Below, piece after piece: positions 18,764 to 25,968 of a stretch of 64,000 nt of DNA. Each line of letters starts with the position of its first letter. Position 1 is the first letter of the stretch. The DNA comes from Maricaulis maris (lineage in GTDB: Bacteria; Pseudomonadota; Alphaproteobacteria; Caulobacterales; Maricaulaceae): NCBI RefSeq assembly GCF_036322705.1, contig NZ_AP027270.1, positions 372,001-436,000 on the forward strand, given 5' to 3'. Both the position numbers and the translations under genes were made by a program. A model generated the notes under the pieces. The model had not been told where the DNA came from. It saw only the letters and a program-made list of their open reading frames with translations, and ran no database searches.

Positions 18764-19912
18764 TCATCCCGCCGACAGCGCCCGGTCGAGATCGGCGATC
18801 TGGTCGGCGGTGCTTTCCAGCCCGACCGAGAGCCGGATCAGGCTGTCGGCGACGCCGGCTTCGGCGCGCGCTTCCGGTGACATCGAGGCGTGGGTCATCA
18901 GGGCCGGTATGCAGCACAGGCTTTCCACCCCGCCGAGCGACTGGGCCAGGGTGAAGATCTCCAGCGCCGAGACGACCTCGCGCGGATCGGGGGCGTTCCT
19001 GGCCAGCTCCAGACTGATCAGCTGACCGAATCCGTCCTGCTGACGGGCCGCTAGCTCATGGCCGGGATGGCTGGCGAGGCCGGGATAATCGACCCGGGCC
19101 ACACGCGGATCGGCGTCCAGCCAGCGGGCAATCTCGAGCGCGCTCCGGCATTGGGCCTCGGCGCGCAGTGGCAGGGTGCGCAGGCCGCGCAGGGCGAGAT
19201 AGCTGTCGAAGGCGGCGGCGCCGACCCCGACGCAATTCGCCCACAAGGTCAGTTCGGCGACACGTTCGGGATCGGCGCAGCAAACCACCCCGCCGACCAT
19301 GTCGGAATGACCGTTCAGGAGCTTGGTGACGGATTGGACCGAATAGTCCGCGCCCCAGTCGAGCGGACGCTGCAGCACGGGTGACATCACGGTGTTGTCG
19401 ACCGCGAGCTCGGTTCCCGAATTGCGCGCCAGCCGGGCCAGGCCCTTGAGGTCGGAGATGCGCAGACGTGGATTGGACGGTGTCTCGGCAATGATCAGGG
19501 CGGCGTCCTCATTGAGCGCGTCGGCGACCTTGTCGAGATCGGAGGTGTCGACATAGACCGGGATCAGTCGGCCGCCGCGACCGCGGGCGTCGAGCAGCCG
19601 GCGTGTGCCGCCATAGGCATCGTGCGAACACAGGACGCGGGCCCCGTGCGGCAGGCCATGAAGCAGGAGATCGATCGCCGCCATGCCGGAGCCGGTGACC
19701 ACCGCGCCGGCAGCATTCTCAAGCTCGGCGATGGCATCGGCCAGGAGGGAGCGTCCCGGATTGCCGGTGCGGGCATAGTCGAAGGCCGGCTGGATGCCCG
19801 GGTCCTCGCGCCGATAGGCGGTCGAGAGCGAGACCGGCGGAATGACGGCGTTCCAGCTCCGGTCGGTGTTCAGCCCCGCCCGGATGGCCTTGGTGCGTTG
19901 ATCGCTCGACAT
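18764..19912 (-). CDS. metB: cystathionine gamma-synthase or O-succinylhomoserine sulfhydrylase (PLP enzyme)
   Basis: A 382-residue enzyme of the Cys/Met-metabolism PLP family. It joins activated homoserine with cysteine (or sulfide) on the way to methionine. The PLP lysine is K197 in SVQSVTKLLNGHSDMVGG. Other family marks are YARTGNPGR, TGSGMAAIDLLL and ETPSNPRLRI. MetB and MetZ activities are hard to separate by eye; MetB is favoured by overall similarity, with MetZ the main alternative. It is the last gene of the hom-metX-metB operon, one base after metX, and so should be controlled by the SAM-II riboswitch upstream of hom. Confidence 0.85.
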   Translation of the reverse strand: MSSDQRTKAIRAGLNTDRSWNAVIPPVSLSTAYRREDPGIQPAFDYARTGNPGRSLLADAIAELENAAGAVVTGSGMAAIDLLLHGLPHGARVLCSHDAYGGTRRLLDARGRGGRLIPVYVDTSDLDKVADALNEDAALIIAETPSNPRLRISDLKGLARLARNSGTELAVDNTVMSPVLQRPLDWGADYSVQSVTKLLNGHSDMVGGVVCCADPERVAELTLWANCVGVGAAAFDSYLALRGLRTLPLRAEAQCRSALEIARWLDADPRVARVDYPGLASHPGHELAARQQDGFGQLISLELARNAPDPREVVSALEIFTLAQSLGGVESLCCIPALMTHASMSPEARAEAGVADSLIRLSVGLESTADQIADLDRALSAG

Positions 19913-19913
19913 G

Positions 19914-20852
19914 TCAGCTCCCGAATATCTCGTCCAGTGTGGCGCCGATGATAGCGTCTTCCTTGAGGAAGGCATCATGGCCGTAGACAGAGCTGAGGGT
20001 GATGAGTCGGCCTTTGGGGGTGTGACTGGCGGCCTCGGCGATCTGGTCGGCGGGAACCAGCCGGTCTTCCAGGGCAGCGAGATAGGTGACCGGACAGCGG
20101 ATCTGGCTGACATCGACCCGGTGCGCGTCCATCGAGCGGGACAGGGCGAGAAAACGCTGTGGATCGACTGTTTCGGCCCAGGCCTTGCCGCGGGCACCGA
20201 GATAGGCGGTGACCCCGTCGGCATCGCGGCTGTTCGCGTCCGGCGCGGCGAAGCGGTCCTCGAATTCCTCCGGCGTGCGATAGGTCGTCATGGCGAGGCG
20301 TCGGGCCAGGTCGAGCCCGGCCTTGCCGTCGCCGAGACGAATGGCCAGCTCAACCGTGTCGCGCTGGATCGAGCGCCAGGCCTTGGCCATCTCGCTGGAG
20401 CGGTCGGCGGCCGAGATCACAACGAGTTCGCGCACCCGCTCCGGGGCCAGCGCGGCGAGGGCGAGCCCGATCATGCCGCCATAGGAGGACCCGACAATGG
20501 CGAGGTCGCGAATATGGGCGGCGTCGGCCAGCGCCAGGATGGCGCGGGCCTGGTCCTGTGTGCTCGGGAAGGGGGGAATGTCCGCCCCAATGAAATCGAA
20601 GGAGAGAATGCGATAGCGATTGGTGTCGATCGACTTTCCGGCGCCGGCCTGCTGCCGCCACCAGCCTTGCCCGGTCACCGTGTCGGACACACGGCGATCC
20701 GAGGATATGCCGCCCAGCACGAGGACCGCCGGTGCGCCCTCCGGACCGGCGACCCGTCCCGTGACCCGGACCGGCGAGCCGCTCGTGGTCAGGGCAATGG
20801 TCGAGATATCGCGACAGCGCAGGGCGGGCGGATGTTCCAGGGTGACGCTCAT
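19914..20852 (-). CDS. metX: homoserine O-acyltransferase, MetX family
   Basis: A 312-residue alpha/beta-hydrolase-fold acyltransferase that activates homoserine with an acetyl or succinyl group. The nucleophile is Ser123 in GSSYGGMIGLALA. The rest of the triad is expected in LAALEDRLVPADQI (Asp) and SSVYGHDAFLKED (His); the GHDAFL block is typical of MetX. It is shorter than the usual 370-380 residues. Which acyl donor it uses cannot be told here. The ATG at 20852 overlaps the hom stop by 4 bases, so translation is coupled; metB follows one base after its stop. Confidence 0.85.
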   Translation of the reverse strand: MSVTLEHPPALRCRDISTIALTTSGSPVRVTGRVAGPEGAPAVLVLGGISSDRRVSDTVTGQGWWRQQAGAGKSIDTNRYRILSFDFIGADIPPFPSTQDQARAILALADAAHIRDLAIVGSSYGGMIGLALAALAPERVRELVVISAADRSSEMAKAWRSIQRDTVELAIRLGDGKAGLDLARRLAMTTYRTPEEFEDRFAAPDANSRDADGVTAYLGARGKAWAETVDPQRFLALSRSMDAHRVDVSQIRCPVTYLAALEDRLVPADQIAEAASHTPKGRLITLSSVYGHDAFLKEDAIIGATLDEIFGS

Positions 20853-21841
20853 CGCGGCGCTCCATCGGCCAGCAGGGCGCGGACATCGGACAGGACCGAA
20901 CCCGCCGTCGGGGCCTGACCGGCGCCCTTGCCGTTGAGGATGATCGAGATGCCGCTGGCACAACTGACCTCGACCGCATTCTCCTCGTTTTCGACCCGGG
21001 CCAGGGCGTGATCTTCCGGCAGAGCAATCAGGCGGACGCTGGCGGAGATGCCGTCTTCGGTCGCGACCAGTTCGGCGACCTGGCGATAACGCAGACCGTT
21101 CTCGCGGGCACCGAGGATTTGCCCGACCGAGAGGTCGAACAGGCTGTCGGCTTCAATGGCGTGCGGATCAGGGGCGATGTCGAAGGCGGCGCGGGCGATC
21201 AGGGCCAGTTTGGCGGCGGCATCCAGCCCGTCGAGATCGGCGCTGGGGTCCTCCTCGGCAAACCCGGCGGCTTGGGCGGCGGTGATCGCCTCGTCAAACC
21301 CGACCCCCTTTTCCAGCAGGCCGAGCACGAAATTCGAGGTGCCGTTGAGGACGCCGCGCACCCTTGTGACGCGCTCGCCGGAGGCTTTCAGGCGGGCCAC
21401 GGTTTCCAGCACCGGCACGCCGCCGCCGACTGCTGCGGAATAGGCAAAGCCGTTGCCGGCCTTGCGGGCCCGGGCTTCGAGATCCGGGCGACGGGCAATG
21501 ACCGCCTTGTTGGCCGAGATGACATGAATGCCACGCTCGACGGCGAGGGCGAGCGCCTTCTCGGCGGTCGCACAATCGGGCAGCGCGTCGATGACCAGAT
21601 CCGGGCCGGTGTCGAAGGCGGCGTGGATATCAGTCAGCCAGGCATAGCGGTCATCACCCTTGCGACGCGGCTTGCGGGTGATGATCGCCGCGATCTCGAC
21701 CCGGTCAGCCATCGCCTCGAGGCCCGCGAGAACACCGGCATTCACCGTCCCGCATCCAAGCAGGACGACGCGCAGGCGCGGCGCATGGGCCGCCACCGGC
21801 GCGGGGGAGAGGGGGTAGTCAAGCGCTGCAACCAAAGTCAT
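20849..21841 (-). CDS. hom: homoserine dehydrogenase without ACT domain
   Basis: A 330-residue enzyme that reduces aspartate semialdehyde to homoserine. It has the NAD(P) motif VVLLGCGTVNAG, then ISANKAVIA, SAAVGGGVPVLETV, VRGVLNGTSNFVL and EEDPSADLDGLDAAAKLALIA, all hallmarks of the family. The usual C-terminal ACT regulatory domain of about 90 residues is absent, so feedback by threonine through that domain is not expected. As first gene of a methionine operon under a SAM-II riboswitch it may be a methionine-dedicated isozyme (inference). The ribosome site is weak and lies in a small hairpin just upstream. Confidence 0.92.
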   Translation of the reverse strand: MTLVAALDYPLSPAPVAAHAPRLRVVLLGCGTVNAGVLAGLEAMADRVEIAAIITRKPRRKGDDRYAWLTDIHAAFDTGPDLVIDALPDCATAEKALALAVERGIHVISANKAVIARRPDLEARARKAGNGFAYSAAVGGGVPVLETVARLKASGERVTRVRGVLNGTSNFVLGLLEKGVGFDEAITAAQAAGFAEEDPSADLDGLDAAAKLALIARAAFDIAPDPHAIEADSLFDLSVGQILGARENGLRYRQVAELVATEDGISASVRLIALPEDHALARVENEENAVEVSCASGISIILNGKGAGQAPTAGSVLSDVRALLADGAPR

Positions 21842-21848
21842 CGCGACA

Positions 21849-21868
21849 CATTCCGTCTGGGCGGAATG
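21849..21868 (-). promoter_or_regulatory. hairpin overlapping the hom ribosome-binding region
   Basis: CATTCCG and CGGAATG form a perfect 7-bp stem with a 6-base loop, ending 7 bases before the hom ATG. The only purine-rich segment before hom (GACGGA) is inside it. It is a candidate part of the expression platform of the SAM-II riboswitch, since the aptamer itself ends about 97 bases upstream of the start codon. Confidence 0.4.
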
Positions 21869-21938
21869 CGCGGCACGCCGATTGCGGGATACTGCCGAGG
21901 CGAAAGGGATGTGTGGCGATTGCCGCTGCCTCGTCCGA

Positions 21939-21993
21939 TCCGCTTTAGCCGCACTTGTTCCGCGCCCGCAAGCTAGACATCAAATCGGCGCGA
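21939..21993 (-). ncRNA. SAM-II riboswitch (SAM_alpha, metA-type leader)
   Basis: Read on the minus strand, the leader follows the SAM-II aptamer order: TCGCGCC (5' arm of P1), GATTTGA (loop 1), a short variable part ending in CTTGC, GGGCGCG (3' arm of P1), then AACAAGTGCGGCTAAAGCGG, which carries the conserved GCTAAA of the pseudoknot strand. Sequence order and spacing match the known structure class almost base for base. SAM-II riboswitches bind S-adenosylmethionine and repress methionine-synthesis genes in alphaproteobacteria. Here it precedes hom-metX-metB. Confidence 0.9.
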
Positions 21994-21998
21994 CTTCA

Positions 21999-22026
21999 CG
22001 TATAAAGATATGTTTATATGTGTCAA
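21999..22026 (-). promoter_or_regulatory. sigma-70-type promoter of hom-metX-metB
   Basis: On the minus strand a perfect TTGACA (22026-22021) is followed after 16 bases by TATACG (22004-21999). Transcription would start about at base 21992, the first base of the riboswitch, so the aptamer sits at the very 5' end of the transcript. The surrounding AT-rich segment contrasts with the GC-rich neighbourhood. Confidence 0.75.
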
Positions 22027-22050
22027 GCGCGCCGCTGCACGCATCGAGAT

Positions 22051-22357
22051 CGCCACGGTGTCTCCACCTGGCGGTCTGGGCAGTAGAGGGGTGCGAGGTG
22101 CCTTGCCGGTGCCTTGCTATGGAAGTTGTGTAGGTGGCGCCGGGGGCACCTCGCACACGGAGATTTGGTCGGCGCCGTTACCGGCCCCGTCTCGAAACCG
22201 ACAGGAACAAACGGTCGAGCTTTGTGCCGCCGTCCTGCCGATGGCCACGCCGGGTTTTGTGGTGGTCAAATCCACAAGACCGGACGAGCTCCGCAATCCC
22301 CGCACCCCCGGATAACCGGTCCGAGCCTCGAGTTGGCGCGGGAACACGAGGAGTATG
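22051..22357 (+). ncRNA. candidate structured RNA element, copy A
   Basis: This region shares a near-identical core of about 160 bases (22145-22255) and looser flanks with 60988-61285. GTGCGAGGTGCC (22091-22102) pairs with GGCACCTCGCAC (22145-22156). Inside it CCGGTGCC (22106-22113) pairs with GGCGCCGG (22136-22143). A later stem has TTGTGG (22257-22262) and CCACAA (22272-22277). In the other copy these stems keep pairing with different bases, which points to RNA structure. T-G pairs at 22110/22139 and 22256/22278 are valid only if the plus strand is the RNA. No known family was recognised. Confidence 0.5.
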
Positions 22358-22403
22358 CGCCGGGTGCCACGGGGCGGGGACAAGTCTTGTGATTTTTTTC
22401 TTC

Positions 22404-22521
22404 ACACACCGTCATTCCGGCGACGGCCGTGACCCAGATTGCGACGCAAGCTGTTGCCATGTTTGGCGAAATCGCGTGTGCGAGACTGGGTCCTGACTTG
22501 CGTCAGGATGACGGTTTGTGG
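22404..22521. repeat. intergenic palindromic element
   Basis: About 118 bases with inverted ends: CACACCGTCATTCC on the left and ATGACGGTTTGTG on the right, with an inner pair GACCCAG (22431-22437) and CTGGGTC. Elements with CCGTCAT/ATGACGG ends recur at 30772 and in the array at 61402-62146, but the interior here is different. Confidence 0.6.
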
Positions 22522-22934
22522 GGCGCACAGCGGGGATAAGCTCGAACTTTTCTTCCCCATTCCATGGGGAAGTGGGCCGAGGCGAAGCCTCTGGTCGATG
22601 GGGTCCGAGCGGAGCGAGGAAAACCCATGCCGCTTGCGGCGTCACCCCTCCGTCTCGCCCTTCGGGCGCGACACCTCCCACGATGTGGGGAGGAAAAGAT
22701 CACATTTTTCCCGGCCGCAGTCCCGCAAAAGCGGGGCGAAGAGCCGGGACCAACGAAACCCTCTAGCAAGCGATGAGTCTCCCGTCGGTCCCGGATGGCG
22801 CTGTGCGCCTCCGGGAAAAATATAGGGTGATGAAAACGAGGAGAAGCCTCATGCCGCCTGCGGCGTCATCCCACCGTCTCATCGCTTCGCGCTGATCCCC
22901 CTCCCCACGATGTGGGGAGGAACAGGTCCAGCCT
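22522..22934. other. intergenic stretch of small hairpins, no gene seen
   Basis: It holds a TTCCCCAT/ATGGGGAA hairpin near 22554-22573, two copies of a CTCCCCAC-GAT-GTGGGGAG type hairpin (near 22676 and 22899), and the repeat at 22703-22822. The open frames here are short, arginine- or proline-rich and change with each repeat, so none is called. Confidence 0.5.
22703..22822. repeat. palindromic repeat with TTTTTCCCGG/CCGGGAAAAAT ends, copy 1
   Basis: The ends ATTTTTCCCGG (left) and CCGGGAAAAAT (right) are inverted. The inner block GATGAGTCTCCCG-TGGTCCCGGAT-like sequence is shared with the second copy at 30522-30640. It is about 120 bases and non-coding. Confidence 0.65.
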
Positions 22935-23756
22935 CTAGGTCGCCACAAACGCCTTCTCGACGACGAAATCCGCCGGGGCCGCATTCGAGCCTTCGACGAA
23001 ATTGCGGTCGAGGCAGATCTGCTTGACGTCCTTGAGCAGGCCTTCCGAGCCGCAGATCATCACCCGGTCGACGGCCGGGTCGAGCGGCGGGACGCCGAGG
23101 CGGTCGAAGAGTTCGCCGCTTTCGATCATGTCGGTGACACGACCTTTCACCGGCCCGTCCTCGCGAGTGACCGAGGTGAAGTGGACCAGTTTCTCGCGCG
23201 CGAACTCGCCGATCAGCTCGTCATCCTTCACGGCTTCGACCAGCTCGATGCCATAGGTCAGCTCGGCATTTTCGCGGCAGGTCTGGGTCAGGATGACCTG
23301 GTCGAATTTCTCATAGGTCTCCGGGTCGCGGATCAGGCTCGCGAAGGGTGCGATGCCGGTGCCGGTGGAAATCATGTAGAGCCGTTTGCCCGGCTTGAGG
23401 GCGTCGAGCACCAGCGTGCCGACCGGCTTGCGGCCGAGCAGGACTTCATCACCGGCCTTGATGTGCTGGAGGCGCGAGGTCAGCGGGCCGTCGGGCACCT
23501 TGATCGAGTAGAAATCGAGTGCCTCATCCCAGAACGGGCTGGCCACCGAATAGGCACGCAGCAGCGGTTTGCCGTCTTCCTTGGGCAGGCCGATCATGAT
23601 GAATTCGCCCGAGCGAAACCGGAAGCTGTCCGGCCGCGTGATGCGGAAATGGAAAAGCCGGTCGGTGTAGTGGGTCACCGACAGAACCGTCTCGACCGTA
23701 TAGGGGCCGGGCTTGGCGGAAATCGCATTCTTCGGGGCGGGCGCAGTCGCGGTCAT
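22935..23756 (-). CDS. fpr: ferredoxin-NADP reductase
   Basis: A 273-residue flavoprotein of the bacterial FPR type. RAYSVASPFWDEALDFYSIKVPDGPLTSRLQ is the FAD-binding and isoalloxazine region, ISTGTGIAPFASLI binds NADP(H), and the protein ends VVEKAFVAT, the extended aromatic tail seen in Azotobacter-type enzymes. It moves electrons between NADPH and ferredoxin or flavodoxin. It lies 38 bases downstream of cysK on the same strand, at the end of the sulfate-assimilation operon. A role in feeding electrons to the ferredoxin-dependent sulfite reductase (cysI at 25955) is therefore likely, by inference. Confidence 0.93.
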   Translation of the reverse strand: MTATAPAPKNAISAKPGPYTVETVLSVTHYTDRLFHFRITRPDSFRFRSGEFIMIGLPKEDGKPLLRAYSVASPFWDEALDFYSIKVPDGPLTSRLQHIKAGDEVLLGRKPVGTLVLDALKPGKRLYMISTGTGIAPFASLIRDPETYEKFDQVILTQTCRENAELTYGIELVEAVKDDELIGEFAREKLVHFTSVTREDGPVKGRVTDMIESGELFDRLGVPPLDPAVDRVMICGSEGLLKDVKQICLDRNFVEGSNAAPADFVVEKAFVAT

Positions 23757-23794
23757 CGTCGGGGTCTCGTGCTCGGGTGGTCGGGGCGTGGCGG

Positions 23795-24817
23795 TCAGGC
23801 CGGCAGGCGCGGCGTCTCGGTATCGGCCCAGGACGGGACAGGCAAGCCCCGTGAGGACAGGAAGTCCGGGTTGAAGAGTTTGCCGGCATAGCGCGAACCA
23901 CTGTCACACAGGATGGTGACGATGGTCTTGCCCGGTCCCAGATCGCGCGCCAGCCGCATGGCGCCGGCGATATTGATCCCGGCCGAGCCGCCCAGCGACA
24001 GGCCTTCGCGCTTCACCAGGTCGAACAGGATGGGCAGCATCTCGGCGTCCTCGATGCGGTAGACATGGGAGACATCGAGGCCTTCCAGATTGCCGGTGAT
24101 GCGATTGACGCCGATGCCCTCGGTGATCGAGGAGCCTTCGCCCTTGAGCTCGCCCTTGGTGTAATAATTGTACAGCGCTGCCCCGGCCGGATCGGCGGCG
24201 CCGATGGCGATATCGGGTTTGTGGGCGCGCAGGGCCTGCGCGACCCCGGCGAGCGTGCCGCCCGAGCCGACCGCGCAGATGAAGCCGTCGATCTTGCCGC
24301 CGGTCTGCTCCCAGATTTCCGGACCGGTGGACTGGATATGGGCGCGCTTGTTGGCGAGATTGTCGAACTGGTTCGACCAGATCGCGCCCTGGGGCAGGCT
24401 CGCATTGAGCTCCTCGGCCAGGCGGCGCGAATAATGAACGAAATGGTTGGGGCTGGAGAAGGGCGCGGCATCCACCTCGATCAGGCGCGCGCCGAAGGAG
24501 CGGATTGCCGCCTTCTTTTCCTCGGACTGGGTGCGCGGCATCACGATGGTGACGTCATAGCCGAGCGCGCCGCCGACCATGGCGAGCCCGATACCGGTAT
24601 TGCCGGCCGTGCCCTCGACAATCATGCCGCCCGGCTTGAGCGAGTCGTCGGCGACCGCCTCGCGGACGATATTGAGCGCCGCGCGGTCCTTGACGGAACC
24701 GCCCGGATTGAGGAATTCGGCCTTGCCGAGGATTTCGCAGCCGGTCGCATCGGACGGGCCATTGAGCCGGATCAGCGGCGTCTTGCCGATCAGGTCGAGC
24801 ACATGTTGGGCAGACAC
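23795..24817 (-). CDS. cysK: cysteine synthase (O-acetylserine sulfhydrylase)
   Basis: A 340-residue fold-type II PLP enzyme that makes cysteine from O-acetylserine and sulfide. The PLP lysine is K43 in NPGGSVKDRAALNI. The phosphate loop region reads GSGGTLAGVAQAL and the substrate loop EGTAGNTGIGLAMVG; classical CysK has TSGNTGIA there. The start is GTG 24817, with AAAGGA nine bases upstream; the longer open frame to 24961 is in the gap before and inside cysH. It carries a C-terminal tail of about 25 residues (LSSRGLPVPSWADTETP) beyond the common CysK length. Confidence 0.9.
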   Translation of the reverse strand: MSAQHVLDLIGKTPLIRLNGPSDATGCEILGKAEFLNPGGSVKDRAALNIVREAVADDSLKPGGMIVEGTAGNTGIGLAMVGGALGYDVTIVMPRTQSEEKKAAIRSFGARLIEVDAAPFSSPNHFVHYSRRLAEELNASLPQGAIWSNQFDNLANKRAHIQSTGPEIWEQTGGKIDGFICAVGSGGTLAGVAQALRAHKPDIAIGAADPAGAALYNYYTKGELKGEGSSITEGIGVNRITGNLEGLDVSHVYRIEDAEMLPILFDLVKREGLSLGGSAGINIAGAMRLARDLGPGKTIVTILCDSGSRYAGKLFNPDFLSSRGLPVPSWADTETPRLPA

Positions 24818-24843
24818 GGGGCGTGTCCTTTCTTCAAGTCTGA

Positions 24844-25968
24844 CTATTCCGCAGCGACCCGGGCCGGCGTGTGGATTCCGCACTCGGTCTTGTCCTGGCC
24901 AAGCCAGCGACCGGATCGGATATCGCCCTCGCTCTGGACCGGTGCTGTACACGTCCAGCAACCGATTGAGGCATACCCCATATCGGTCAGCGGGTGTCGC
25001 GGCAAATCGAAGCGCTGGAAATAGGCCTCGACCGCGGCCGCATCCCAGTTGGCGAGCGGATTGACGCGGATATGGCCATCAATGCGCTCGACCACCGGCA
25101 GCCGCATCCGGCCGCCGCCATGGAAGCGTTTGCGCCCGGTGATCAGGGCGCTGTAATCGCCAAGTGCCTGGTTCAGCGGGCGGACCTTGCGCAGGGCGCA
25201 GCAGGCATCGGGATCGCGGCGCCACAGGCGCTCGTCACTGTCCTCGTCGGCCAGCTCCCCGGCATCCGGGCCCAGCACCCGGATCGCGGTCAGGCCGAGC
25301 TTGTCGGTCAGGGCGCGCTGGTATTGTTCCGTCTGGGCAAACAGGCGGCCGGTATCGAGGAAGATGACCGGCGTCGCCGGGTCGATCTGCGCCATCATGT
25401 GCAGGCCGACGGCTGCTTCGGCGCCGAAGGAGGACATCACGGCGATCCGGCCGACCCACTCGCGCTCGATGGCATCACGCAATATGTCCTGCGGGCCCAT
25501 CTCGCGATAGCGCGCATTGAGGGCAGCAAGATCGTCCGGTGCCGGACGATTGGCGGCGGTGGTGTGGCGATGGCGAAACAGCGGCGTGACGTTGTCGCGC
25601 GCCGGCTGGTAGGCGTGGGTGAAACGGGTCCGGGCCCGGGCCCAGTCGGCATCGAGGCCCTTGCGGTCCGGATCGACATCGTCGAAGCCGACGCGGATCA
25701 GGTGCCGGGCCTGGTCGGGAATGAGATCGCCGACGGCGCGCAGCCTGCCGGTATAGCCGACGCGCTGGCGCAGCTGGGTCGCGAGCGAGAAGCCGCGCCC
25801 GTCATTGAATTTTGCAAAGCGGATATCGACCCGGATGGCCCCGGCGATTTGCTCGCCGACCTCGCGCCAGTCGGCATCGCCGGGCAGTTCGACGACATGT
25901 CCGCCACCGGCGGCCAGTTGGGCTTCGGTGATCGGGTTTGTGTCGGCGGTGCGATCAAGCGTCAGCAT
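24844..25968 (-). CDS. cysH: DUF934 domain fused to APS/PAPS reductase
   Basis: A 374-residue fusion. Residues 1-130 match DUF934, with FAKFNDGRGFSLATQLRQRVGYTGRLRAVGDLI, a protein usually encoded separately beside cysH and cysI. Residues 150-374 are the CysH reductase, with the P-loop-like SSFGAEAAVGLHM, LDTGRLFAQTEQY, the CC pair (C256, C257) and CxxC (C337, C340) that bind a 4Fe-4S cluster, and the catalytic cysteine in ECGIH (C363). The cluster cysteines favour adenylyl-sulfate reductase activity. It overlaps the 3' end of cysI by 14 bases. Fusion of the two parts has no frame break between them. Confidence 0.9.
   Translation of the reverse strand: MLTLDRTADTNPITEAQLAAGGGHVVELPGDADWREVGEQIAGAIRVDIRFAKFNDGRGFSLATQLRQRVGYTGRLRAVGDLIPDQARHLIRVGFDDVDPDRKGLDADWARARTRFTHAYQPARDNVTPLFRHRHTTAANRPAPDDLAALNARYREMGPQDILRDAIEREWVGRIAVMSSFGAEAAVGLHMMAQIDPATPVIFLDTGRLFAQTEQYQRALTDKLGLTAIRVLGPDAGELADEDSDERLWRRDPDACCALRKVRPLNQALGDYSALITGRKRFHGGGRMRLPVVERIDGHIRVNPLANWDAAAVEAYFQRFDLPRHPLTDMGYASIGCWTCTAPVQSEGDIRSGRWLGQDKTECGIHTPARVAAE

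Noticed and set aside
22010-22315. Small proteins in matching frames in both copies of the RNA-like element (shared HTEIWS and RNRQEQTVELCAAVLP segments)
   Set aside because: The core is nearly identical DNA, so any frame would match. The differing stems show compensating base changes instead of synonymous ones, and no ribosome site precedes either frame. A coding role is not fully excluded.
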